Assembly (NCBI RefSeq): GCF_035222275.1 | Contig: NW_026946359.1 | Coordinates: 2,976,001 to 3,040,000 of the forward strand | DNA length: 64,000 nucleotides | From: Podospora bellae-mahoneyi | Lineage: Eukaryota > Ascomycota > Sordariomycetes > Sordariales > Podosporaceae | Reading direction: 5' to 3' | Shown: in pieces, positions 54,627 to 64,000 of the stretch | Numbering within the stretch: the first letter of the stretch is position 1 | How the letters are laid out: each line of letters opens with the position of its first letter | The notes under the pieces: generated by a model | Told to the model about the DNA's origin: nothing | The model's input: only the letters and a program-made list of their open reading frames with translations | Database searches by the model: none | Translations under genes and position numbers: made by a program

Positions 54627-57600
54627 ATGGCAGCAGCTTCAGAAGTAAGAGGACCAAACAAGAGACGGGTCCGTCGACGCAGACAGGACAAGCCAGCGCT
54701 GGCGGCGCGTTTGGTGCTTGATGACCATGTCAAGAGTGATGTGGGCATTGTGTCGGAGGACTTGTACGCAGAGTTGTTTCCGCATTTGCAGCATGGTTGG
54801 TCTCCTGTCTTTTCTATACTGACTTGTCAAGCTGTTGATCCAGTGCTAACATTATCTTTTGCTACCACAAAGCCCACGAAGACGAAGACCACCACCCCCC
54901 TCCCCGCCCTTTCGTCCACATCGCCATCGCCCCCTGGGCACCAACCCCCACCCCCGAAGCCATCAACTGGTCAATCGTCCCCGTCACAAAATCCTCGGCC
55001 CTCGCCCCAAACACGGTCCAGTTTGCCCCCTCCTCCCTCGCCCTCCAGTCCTTCGCCATCAACCTCAAGCAAGTCGCGCCCTCGCGCCTGTCCAGCCACA
55101 GCAGCAGAAGCGGCATTGAGGTTTTGGTTCTAGACGTCACCGCGATCGCCCTCGACACCGTGTTCGTCAGCCTAGAAGGGGAACTAGCCAGCCGACTGGA
55201 GAACGGCGAGGGGACCTTCTTCAGAGACCACCGCCCCTCCAAGGACAAGGTCACCTCCTCCGCCGGCGGAGCAACCCCCACCCCCGAGGACCGTCTCACG
55301 GCTGCGTTGCGCACGGCGCTTGATACGCTAAAGGTGGTTCACACGGGGGATATGTTCCCGCTGCCACTCCCCCCTCACCCCGTCACCCACATCCCGCCCA
55401 ACCCCGGCAGGATTGCACTGTGCGAGCCCGTCGGTCAGGGGATTCTCGCGCCTAGTACCAAGATAATTGTCTCGCGCGGGAGGATTCACTCCAAGCACAA
55501 CCGCTCGTCCGCTCCACCGATGCCGAGCACCCGGATCGGTGGCGTGACCGAGGAGGATGAGGATACGTCCAATGATCAGTTTTACTCGGCAGCTGAGGAG
55601 GGCGCTCGCACAGATGCCCGGGTGGAGGAGGACGGGGATACCGAAACCGAAGTGGAAGAAGCCGAGGACGAAGAGGAAGATGCATTATCAGACGACTCGA
55701 TGGACGAGATGATCTCCCTCCAGGCTCCCAGCCTGACCTCTGCCATCACAAGCGGCATCGGCACCCCCACCACCATTGGGGGTCGAGGCCGCAAGACCAA
55801 CGGCATGAGCAGCGCTGTGTCTGTCTTTTCCAGCTTCACCGCCGCAACCGCCCGACCCGACCGTCCCCGCGGTAGGCTGTTCAAAGCTCACGGTCTGGTC
55901 CAGCCTGTGCCTCCTGAGATCCTGCATCCGAAACCTGCCCCCGAAGATGATGAAGAAGCGCGGATCTACGTCGATGTGAGGGACCTTCCCCGGATTGGGT
56001 GTTTTTCGGGGGATTGGGTCAGGGTTGAGGCGGCGCAGGAGCCGCCGTCGAACGGGTTTGGGCAGTTTGGGCTGGGGAGTTTTGTTGACGCCAGCCCTGA
56101 TGAAATCCAGTGGAGACCAGCGAGGGTGTATGGGTTGCCGGAGGGGTATTCGTCCAGGCCTGTGGCACGAGTGCCGAGCTCGAAACAGGAGGGGAGGAGG
56201 ATGTCGTTTTTCGAGAGCCAGGTTCAGAAGGGGGGGGCCGGGACGGGGCCGGGGGTGTATGCCTCGCCTATATTTCTGGCGAACCTGGAGGGGCCGGCTT
56301 ATTTGAGGGTGGCGCCCATTCAAAGGGGTGGGGGAGGGCGTGCGGGGATCAAGGGGAAGAAGACAACGCAAGGGGTGGCGGCGGTGCTTCAGCCGCCGGC
56401 GGCGAGGGAGGTGATTTTGCAGCATGTCAGGACGCCGGTGGCGGTGGAGAGGGATGTACAGACTGCCGTGATGGCGGGGCTGAAGTTTTGGTTTGAGAGG
56501 AGGTTGAGGGTGGTGAAGGGGGGGGATCTGATTGCTGTGCCGATTGATACGCAGCTTGGGAGGACGCTGCAGGAGGGGACGATGACGGGTGGTGGGGAAG
56601 GGGAAAGTGCGGTCGATGACGTGCTGGGGTTGATTGCCTCGAGGAGGACAGACCACCACAGCCTCAAGTATGACGAGGTGGCGTGGTTTAGAGTTGGGCA
56701 TGTGTCGGCTGCGAAGCAGGAAGTTGGTGCGGAGACGATGGGGGAGGAGGAGGAGGGGGAGGAGGAGGATCCTTGGGGGGGGGTGGTTTGCGTGGATATC
56801 TCGCTGGCGCATTTGGAGCAGTCGGGGTCGACGACGAGTCGGATTCCGGGGATTGCGGGTAGTACTTGGAGGTATTATCTTGGGATTGATAAGTTGCCCA
56901 GACAGCCGTCCTCTCACGCCGGCAGCCCGTTGGTGATTGCGCCGGAGAGGACGGCGGCTGTCTCCCCTCTGAGGAGGAAACTGAGGGAGTTGATGGCTGC
57001 TGCTACTAGCAAGCCGGCGCTTCATCTCAAGATGCCACCCGTGGCTATCCTTCTTGTCTCTACCCAGCGCGCCATCGGCAAAGCCTTCACCGCGTCGCAA
57101 GCCTGCGCCGATGTTGGGCTGCACACCTTTGCCGTTAACGCCTACGACATCGTCAACGACTCCGGCGCTGGCGGGAGCGACGTCAAGACTGCTGGGTTTT
57201 TGACATCGAGGGCGGAAAGAGCGATGAGCTGCGGCCCGGATTGCTGCGCGCTGCTGGTTAGGCATATTGAAGCTCTGACGGCGGACAGGATGGTGACCAG
57301 CATCAGGGAGGTGCTCCAAGATGCGAGGGTGCTGATCGCCACCACGACCGAGGTGGAGAAGGTGCCTGATGGGATTAGGGCGCTGTTTACGCACGAGCTG
57401 GAGATGACTGCGCCCGACGAGGGAGAGAGGGAGGCGATTCTCAGGACTATTCTGGACAACCAGGGTGTTGCTCTCGACCCCGAGGTTGAGCTCGGCGGGA
57501 TAGCGCTCAAGACTGCTGCGCTGGTGGCGGGGGATTTGGTTGATGTTGTCGAGCGAGCCCTGGTTGCCCAGAAGGCGAGGCTGGAGGCCTTGTCGGCAAA

Positions 57601-59031
57601 GGCGTCCAAGAACGAGGGCGTGCCTGTCACGGTCCGGGACGTGAAAGTAGCTGGTGGGCCGGCGGCGCAGGGACTGACAAAGTCTGACTTTGAGGTTGCG
57701 GTCGAGGCGGCACGGAAGAACTTTGCGGATGCGATTGGGGCGCCCAAGATCCCGAATGTGACTTGGGATGATGTGGGCGGGTTGAATAATGTGAAGGAGG
57801 CGGTGACGGAGACGATCCAGCTGCCGCTGGAGAGGCCGGAGCTGTTCGCCAAGGGGATGAAGAAGAGGTCTGGCATCTTGTTTTATGGTCCACCTGGAAC
57901 GGGCAAGACGCTGCTTGCAAAGGCGATTGCGACGGAGTACAGTTTGAATTTCTTCAGTGTCAAGGGGCCCGAGCTGTTGAACATGTATATCGGTGAGAGC
58001 GAGGCTAATGTGCGGAGGGTGTTTCAGCGGGCGAGGGACGCGAGGCCGTGTGTGGTTTTCTTTGACGAGTTGGACTCGGTGGCGCCGAAGAGGGGGAACC
58101 AGGGAGATAGCGGTGGTGTGATGGATCGGATTGTCAGTCAGTTGCTGGCGGAGCTGGACGGGATGAGCGGGGGGGATGAGGATGCGGGGGGGGTGTTTGT
58201 GGTGGGAGCGACGAACAGGCCGGATTTGCTGGACCAGGCGCTGTTGCGGCCGGGGAGGTTTGACAAGATGCTTTACTTGGGGGTGTCGGATACGCATGAG
58301 AAGCAGATGAAGATTATGGAGGCGCTGACGAGGAAGTATGTATTCCCCACCTTCACCTACCCGATAATGGTTGCTAACGACGATGTGAAAGATTCACCCT
58401 CCACCCCTCAGTCTCCCTCCGCAACGTCGCCGAGCGGTTGCCGTTCACTTACACCGGCGCCGACTTTTACGCCCTCTGCTCAGACGCCATGCTCAAGGCT
58501 GTTACGAGACAGGCTGCCCTCGTTGATAAGAAGGTCAAGGCTATCAACACGGAACGTCAAGCGCAGAATCAACCTGAGATCAGCACCGCTTACTTCTTTG
58601 ACCACTTCGCCACGAAAGAAGACGTTGCGGTCATGGTGACGGAGCAAGACTTCCTTGACGCGCACAGTGAGCTTATTCCCAGCGTCAGTGCTGGGGAGCT
58701 GGAGCATTACGAAAAGGTCAGGGCTACGTTTGAGGGGGTGAAGGACAAGAAGGAGACGACGACGCAGCAGCAGCAGCAGCAAAACGGGAGGCTGGCTGTG
58801 GGGAAGAGGAGTGCCAGTGATCGGAGTGTGGTTGTGCATAGGGGTAAGGGGAAAGGAAAGGGCAAGGCGGTGGCGACGGGGAGTGAGGAGGATGAGTGTG
58901 ATGATGGGGAGGGGGTGAATGGTGGTGGGTATAGGGATAAGGGGAAGGGGAAGGCGGTTGATGTTGATGGTGGGAGTGGTGCGCCGTTTGGGGGGCAGGG
59001 GCAGGATGATGACGAGGGGTTGTATGACTGA
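54627..59031 (+). CDS. pex6: peroxisomal AAA ATPase Pex6
   Basis: Three exons: 54627-54795, 54873-58335 and 58392-59031 (4272 nt, 1423 residues). The N-terminal half holds the Pex6 N1/N2 domains with Pro- and Glu/Asp-rich inserts. The D1 AAA module (about residue 775, LVSTQRAIGKAFT) has a degenerate P-loop, as is normal for Pex6. D2 is intact: TWDDVGGLNNVKEAVTETIQLPLERPELF, Walker A GPPGTGKT near 1062, Walker B VVFFDELDSVAP near 1117, and NRPDLLDQALLRPGRFD. Exon 3 adds SLRNVAERLPFTYTGADFYALCSDAM and a Gly/Lys/Asp-rich tail. Pex6 pairs with Pex1 to extract ubiquitinated Pex5 from the peroxisome membrane, downstream of Pex4 (24.5 kb). It is long for the family, owing to low-complexity inserts. 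Confidence 0.95.
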
Positions 59032-59344
59032 TATGAGGAGATATTTTGTTTATATTGTACAGAAGGGGTTATAAATGGGAAATAATACATGTTTTTTGAT
59101 TTTTTTTTTTCCACTGTGAAATGAAAATCACATGTGATATTTATAACGACTGTCTCCTCACCAACATGAACTGAAAAGCATCTGACATTGAAAAGTAAAC
59201 CATATACACCATGCAGGCAGGCCTTCCTTGCTACATCACATATCAAATCACCTAGTTAAACCGAAACTATCAAACACCAACCTCACCTCCGAAGAACCCA
59301 AACTCCCAACACATTATCAACCCACGAATCAAACATGTCCGTAT
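59032..59344. other. convergent 3' region, pex6 and SH3BGR-like gene
   Basis: Facing 3' ends; nothing else seen. Confidence 0.4.
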
Positions 59345-60356
59345 TTACTTCTTCTCCTCTGGCTTCTTGTCATTTTCACTACTCTCCTCCTCCTCCTCCT
59401 CCTCCTCCTCCTCCCCACTGCTCTCCTCCTTAATCGTTTCGGCTTTCTCCACCGCCTCAATCTCCTCCTTGCTCACCCTCTCAATCGGGCTCCCATGCAA
59501 GTTCGTCACGGGCGGGTCCACGTCCTTGGGCAGACTCCCCTTCCAGCTCGTGGTCGTAGGGCTCTGAATCGTGGTCTCAATCGTTTTATCGCCAGAGCTC
59601 TTCCACCCCGTGCTCGTCGGGCTCTGCAATCCCGCTGGAGTCTCCTCTTTTTTGCTTTCCTTCCCCTCGTTCTCCCGCACCTTTGCACTAGCAGCAGCAG
59701 CCTTGCTCCTCAACGCATCCAGCTGATTCTTTTTCGCTTTTTGCGCAGCTTCTTCGACGATGGAGCGGATTGGCAACGAGGCAGGATGTTGCGGCGCGGG
59801 AGTGGTGGCCTTGACCGGGTTCTGAGGAGCCACTGGTGGAAGGGCAGGTTTGGAGGTGGTGACTGGTTTTTGGACGATGGGGGGAGGGGCGGCGGATTTG
59901 GAGGGGATGGTGAAGTCGTCGTAGTAGATTTGGACGTGTTGTTTGAGCTCGCCGTATTCGTTCCATTCTTCGATTTCTACTAGGTCCTACACACGGGGGT
60001 TAGGTGGGGGGAGGGGTGGTGAGGGTGTGGTATGGGAAAAGGGGGGGCAGAAGGGGGGGACGAACGCCGAGGACGAGGCCTTCTTGGACTAGGCCGGGGA
60101 TCTTTCTCTGGCGGCCGGAGGCGTCTTTGCCTGCGCGGCGGCCCCAGAGCATGCGCGCTTTCTCGTCGACGGCGATGTCGATTGCTTTGAAGGGGACGCG
60201 GTTGGCGCGGAGGATGGTTTCGAGGCGGGAGGTGGCGGTGACGATGTGGGAGGAGCCGGCTGTGAGGGAGGTGTAGATGTAGAGGGCGGGATCGGTTGAG
60301 TAGGTCTGCGGTGCTGCCGGCGCCGCCGTGGCCGGGGCGCTGCTTTCGGAGGCCAT
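59345..60356 (-). CDS. SH3BGR/glutaredoxin-fold protein with acidic tail
   Basis: Two exons on the minus strand, 60356-60066 and 59986-59345 (933 nt, 310 residues). The join, after GLVQEGLVLG to DLVEIEEWNEYGEL, uses donor GTTCGT; I chose it because it alone joins the fold in frame. Residues 22-118 are a thioredoxin-like SH3BGR domain (ALYIYTSLTAGSSHIVTATSRLETIL, VPFKAIDIAVDEKARMLWGRR, RQRKIPGLVQEG). No CxxC or CxxS motif follows beta-1, so it should not be a redox enzyme. The rest is disordered: Pro/Ala/Lys-rich, two related repeats (LQSPTSTGWKSS and IQSPTTTSWKGS), then a Glu run and KKPEEKK. Function unknown beyond the fold. Confidence 0.85.
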
Positions 60357-61202
60357 GATGGGGGTTGTTTGTGGTGGTGTTGTTTTGTGTCGCTACGACA
60401 CCGAGCAACAAGGGGGGAAGCTTCTTTGTTGGTTGGGTGATGTTGTTGTTTATAACAGGTATGGGGAGATGATGCAATTAGACCAACTCTCGGTTGTCGC
60501 GGCCCCAGGCACAAGGGGTCGGGGGGTGTCGTGTTGATCGAAGGGGTCCTGAGCTGCTGCGGGGTACACGCGAAAGTGGAGGAGGGGTAAGATGACGGTC
60601 TGTCGTCAACGCCAACGAAACTGCCCGTATAAAGACTCTCAACTGATGAGGGTTGTTTCCTTTGGGTTGCAAAGGTGAACCCACTTAAAGAAGAGAAATG
60701 TCAAAGAATGAAGAGCTCAAACACCCCAGAGTTGTCACAACAGATGGGATGAAACGAGGGGTCCAACGGAGACCCCGCGATAGGACGGCATGCCTCACTC
60801 GGGGTCTCGGGCCACATCGAGATTGATTGTTTCCTTTGGCTGCCGTTTGCATCTCATGGGCCATCGCGAAAACCTCTGGATGATCTCTCAGAACGCTGTT
60901 CTTTGAAGCAACCGGGACAGAGGAACTCCCACTGGCAAACAAGCCCACAGCTCAGCTTATATCCGAGACCAAGACTGTGGCCTTCTCATCATCAACTGGT
61001 CTAATAAGCTCTTGTGATGCTTGTTGGTGACGATGGCTGCATGGCGGGTAGTTAGTCCATCCCAAGACAACGAATTGCCGCAGGGCCTCAAAGAAGCTGA
61101 ATGCCTCGACAGATTCAGCTGCATGCCGGCCCTTGCCAGAACCAGCCTTTCTCCGGTGATGATGGAGCTATATAGATTGTCAGTGTGGCTGTGAGTGGTG
61201 AG
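60357..61202. promoter_or_regulatory. divergent region, SH3BGR-like gene and orphan membrane protein
   Basis: No supported gene. A TATATAG box is at 61169-61175. Confidence 0.4.
61169..61175 (+). promoter_or_regulatory. TATA box of the orphan membrane-protein gene
   Basis: TATATAG lies 34 bases before the ATG at 61203 and 64 before the one at 61233. If transcription starts 25-35 bases downstream, the leader is nearly absent for the first ATG, so the second may be used. Confidence 0.45.
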
Positions 61203-61748
61203 ATGGAATGGGAGACATCTGACAAAGTCTACATGCCATCTCCAGTCGATTTCTTCTCGAATTTCACAATGTGTTTGATCGGCCTCTTGATTCCTCTACT
61301 CGGCCCTAGAAAGAGATCACCCAAGCACAAGCGCCAGCCCGAAAGAAGACAGCATCAAATATACGACGATCTCGAAAAGTCATCACCGCCATATCAAGAC
61401 ACCAACGAGTACAGAGACCTAGCTCCAGCGGCTGACCACACCGAGCCACGAGTATATGCAACACTCGAAGAAGACTTTCTGGCATGTGCGCAAATCCGAC
61501 ACAAGGAACGTGTACGACTGCTTGGTGAAATCGAAAGGGAGATGGACAGGCTGGAGAGAGAATATGACCGGCGACAGCTATTCGAGCCTAGTCTTCTTCC
61601 ACTTGCAAATTCCTCTACGACAGCAGAACAAAAAGTGCTGGTTGAACAAGACAGGCGGGTGACCAGTAACGATGCCTCGTACTACCAGGATACTCCCACC
61701 TGCCACTGCTATGTCTGCCACAACCTTCGCCGATACAGCAGACAATAG
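61203..61748 (+). CDS. orphan single-span membrane protein with C-terminal Cys motif
   Basis: Single exon, 181 residues from the first ATG (MEWETSDKVYMPSPVDFF), or 171 from the next in-frame ATG at 61233. One hydrophobic helix near the N-terminus (FTMCLIGLLIPLLG) is followed by a strongly basic patch (PRKRSPKHKRQPERRQ), giving a likely N-out or hairpin orientation with cytosolic C-terminus. A charged coiled coil (EEDFLACAQIRHKERVRLLG plus EIEREMDRLEREYDRRQL) and a C-terminal TCHCYVCHNL motif complete it. No known family. The open frame, TATA box and motif logic support a real gene, but it could be lineage-specific. Confidence 0.55.
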   Translation: MEWETSDKVYMPSPVDFFSNFTMCLIGLLIPLLGPRKRSPKHKRQPERRQHQIYDDLEKSSPPYQDTNEYRDLAPAADHTEPRVYATLEEDFLACAQIRHKERVRLLGEIEREMDRLEREYDRRQLFEPSLLPLANSSTTAEQKVLVEQDRRVTSNDASYYQDTPTCHCYVCHNLRRYSRQ

Positions 61749-63349
61749 CCAACAGCATCCGAGTCTGGACGTCATTTGACCGGCGGGGTGGAGGCAATGC
61801 CCGGAGGCCGGAACCGGACCATCGGATGCGGAGGGTTCGAGGATCTTCCCGGCCTCGAGAACGGCCTTCTTCCCTGACAGCTGGAGTTCGGATGGGATAA
61901 AGTTCGGGTGGTTCTTTGTTGTGCTCCGGCTGGTTGTCGGGGAAGGGATTCCCGCTGTGTATCAGGAAGGCCTTGCTACGGATTTCTTGGGCCGGGCTCA
62001 GAGTCAGGGTCTGGCTGGCTGGATTCGGGAGAAATTGGAAAGGCATTTCGGCTTATAACCCCTCATGATAGCTTCGTTTCTGCTCATTGTTATCAACAAG
62101 AACCATGTCATCTCCTTCCTGATTCTGGAGTCTTGACCCCAGATCTCGGTGGACCAGCATTTTAAACGGAGATTGAAAGGGGGGTTCTTGAGCAAGTGGT
62201 TGCCCGTGGGCCCGTGGGTGTCCCCTGTTGGAGTTCCACCAGCGAAATAACCTTCTGCCAAGACCCATCGCGGCTCGAACTCCCCATTTCCCATCTTCAA
62301 TCAAGCCACTTAATTTGACGCTGGGTCTCAGGCCCATGACGTTGAGGTCTTTTCTGCGTCTTTTCCATGCGGGGAACCCGACTCAAGAAGATTCTCGACT
62401 GCATGTCGTGATTCTGGAAGCGGTGGTGAGATGAAGACGATGTGGGAATCCGTTTATACGACAGCAACAAACTCCAATAAAGCATGCTGTGCGCGCCCGC
62501 AATCTGCCCTGGTGGTCGCACAACCGCGGGTGAGAATGGTGATCAGCTAACGGCCAGCGACCAGCCGAAAGGCCTGTTGGGCGTCTTCTATTTATTATTC
62601 GGCGTTTCTCTCGGCTGCCTGTGGCGGTGTCGACGCCCTCTCATGCTCTCGGAATAGTATGGCGCAACATCTCGATACGAGTGATGTCAGGCTGACAGAC
62701 TGTGAGCAATATTGTAAAACTACTGTAAAAAAAAAAAAAATCTGCAGTTTTCCTGCATGTTGAAAGCGACGTGGCAAGACGTGGAGAAAGGGAATCATGA
62801 TCTGAGTGAGTTGTTGATCGTCGGGCCAAGCCGTCGACCGTTCTCTTGGGCAGGGAATGGTAACGCTGCCAAGCGGGAGGTCCACCTCGTCCAAACTGGT
62901 TGGCTGCCGTTGAACTCCCCCTGTCTGTTCCTGCATATGGGATGGCACCCAGCCAATGACATCCCCTCGCTTGGGCTCTGCAAGGTACGCGGCAACCCGT
63001 CCGACCAGGTGTGGCAATCACAAAGGCCGCCCCCCCCCCCCAAAGGTCGGTAGCCCCCAGAAATCTCTGCGACACTTCGGGGGGCACGGGGGGTCTCTAA
63101 AAGGGAGCAATCCCACGCCGTTCCATGCTCCGCGTCCCCCTTCCCCTTCTGTTTCCTCTCACCAGCCATCCCAGCTAGCCATCACGCTCTTTTCTGCTTT
63201 GCCATTCGGCATCAGCCTTACACTCTTTTTAAAACACTTTTAAACATCATCATTCGGCTTCCTGGCTCGACTTATTCTTCACCCAACCAAATACCACTTT
63301 ACAACTTTGACACGCGTCACTTTTACAAACACCCAACCAAATATTCAAA
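61749..63349. other. 1.6 kb intergenic, no supported gene
   Basis: Short overlapping frames only. An A-run at 62728-62740 and a C-run near 63030 are the only notable features. The last 150 bases form the promoter of the GPI-protein gene. Confidence 0.4.
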
Positions 63350-63796
63350 ATGCAGTTCAAGAGCTTCTTCACCGTCCTGGCCGCCGGCCTCACCATGATG
63401 GTCGCCGCCGAGGAGGACATCACCACCACCGAGACCTCGACCCTCACCCAGACCCAAACCGTCACCATCACGCAGTGCAACCCAACCATCTCCAACTGCC
63501 CCGGCCACACCACCACCTCTGTCGAGACCTCCACCTCCACCCTCACCACCTGGACCTTCCCCCTCTCCAACTCCACCATCTCTGTCGGTCCCACCGCCAC
63601 CTCCAAGTTCAGCATCATCACCTCCCGCCCGGTCGTCACCGAGACCTCCATCGTTGAGGTGCCCGAGGAGCCAACAGGCACCACCCCAGCTCCGGCCGAG
63701 TCCAGCGTCGTCGAGGGCGCCGCCGCCGGCCTCGCCGCCTCGCACGCTACCGTCCTCCTCGGTGTTCTCGGTGCCGGTATTGCTCTCCTCGCTTAA
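63350..63796 (+). CDS. GPI-anchored Ser/Thr-rich cell-wall protein
   Basis: Single exon, 148 residues. Signal peptide MQFKSFFTVLAAGLTMMVAA, cleaved before EEDITTTE. The mature part is rich in Thr/Ser (TTTETSTLTQTQTVTITQC, TTTSVETSTSTLTTW) and is a likely O-glycosylation substrate. It has just two cysteines (QCNPTISNC), seven residues apart, which could form one disulfide. The C-terminus (about residues 124-148: VEGAAAGLAASHATVLLGVLGAGIALLA) is a GPI attachment signal: small residues, spacer and hydrophobic end. Such small proteins are common at the fungal wall surface. Codon use is strongly C-biased, suggesting high expression. No enzyme domain. Confidence 0.9.
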   Translation: MQFKSFFTVLAAGLTMMVAAEEDITTTETSTLTQTQTVTITQCNPTISNCPGHTTTSVETSTSTLTTWTFPLSNSTISVGPTATSKFSIITSRPVVTETSIVEVPEEPTGTTPAPAESSVVEGAAAGLAASHATVLLGVLGAGIALLA

Positions 63797-64000
63797 AGAA
63801 GCAAGACATTGTTTACATCTTGTCTTTTTTCTTTTGAAGCGTTCATGATTTTCTAGAGCCATATACCCACCCAAATATACCACTGATATTTTTTTTTTAA
63901 AAAAAAGAAAGAAACAAACCACACTTCGCCTCCCTTTTTCGATCTGGCCCCTGACGATCCGCCTTTGGAGCTGTTTGTCTTTTTTTTTTTTTTTTTTGAG
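63797..64000. other. 3' flank of the GPI-protein gene
   Basis: A/T-rich tracts near 63888-63916 and a T-run at the window end. Nothing else seen. Confidence 0.5.

Noticed and set aside
55688-58297. Long open frame (869 codons) on the minus strand inside pex6
   Set aside because: Antisense shadow caused by biased codon use in a long exon; it has no domain, while the sense frame is clearly Pex6. The same holds for long antisense frames in ade17 (45200-46927), the LEC1-like gene (38210-39820), the kinase gene (1734-2882), sdh1 (41686-42645) and GH125 (48160-49437).
60685-60948. 87-codon minus-strand frame between the SH3BGR-like and orphan genes
   Set aside because: Starts at a GTG, no domain, no splice or promoter support.

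Overview
This window is nuclear DNA of a filamentous ascomycete, most likely a sordariomycete (Sordariales-like). The evidence is short spliceosomal introns (about 50-90 nt) with GTAAGT-type donors and CTAAC/CTGAC branch sites, several TTAGGG-type motifs, Pezizomycotina-type gene models, and the absence of operons. I resolved 25 protein genes, one tRNA-Pro with an intron and one U6 snRNA gene. I saw no retroelement, DNA transposon, CRISPR array or virus-derived sequence. Exon boundaries were worked out by hand from splice signals and reading-frame continuity; all joined models stay in frame.

Layout. 1-13 kb: an AGC/S6K-type kinase (-), splicing factor prp4 (+), a cyclin T/K-type protein (+), tRNA dihydrouridine synthase dus4 (-) and purine gene ade2 (+). 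dus4 and ade2 are divergent and share a promoter. 13-18 kb: a TMEM70-like mitochondrial membrane protein (-), then three small secreted cysteine-rich genes (+) that share intron position and a cysteine pattern and form an apparent tandem family. 18-29 kb: splicing factor cus2 (-), proteasome ubiquitin receptor rpn13 (-), a GT62 mannosyltransferase (+), peroxisomal E2 pex4 (-) and a 953-residue proline/serine-rich protein (-). 29-32.4 kb: a long stretch without a convincing gene. 32.4-44 kb: cgr1 (+), a coiled-coil membrane protein (+), a PX-domain LEC1-like protein (+), sdh1 (+) and tRNA-Pro (-). 45-54 kb: ade17 (-), a U6 snRNA gene interrupted by an mRNA-type intron (+), a GH125 mannosidase (-) and a steryl-ester-hydrolase-like lipase (-). 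54-64 kb: pex6 (+), an SH3BGR/glutaredoxin-fold protein (-), an orphan membrane protein (+) and a GPI-anchored Ser/Thr-rich protein (+).

Functional links. Two purine biosynthesis genes (ade2, ade17) each have a TGA[C/G]TCA (CPC1/Gcn4-type) site in the promoter or first intron. Two parts of the peroxisomal receptor-recycling machinery (pex4, pex6) lie about 30 kb apart, and both have telomere-like TTAGGG motifs upstream, as does prp4. Three splicing components (prp4, cus2, U6) are also here. These look like coincidental neighbours rather than a gene cluster.

The two most notable signals are the intron-split U6 gene, which has a duplicated TATA unit and a downstream B-box-like element, and the three-gene secreted cysteine-rich family at 14.9-18.0 kb, which I do not recognise.
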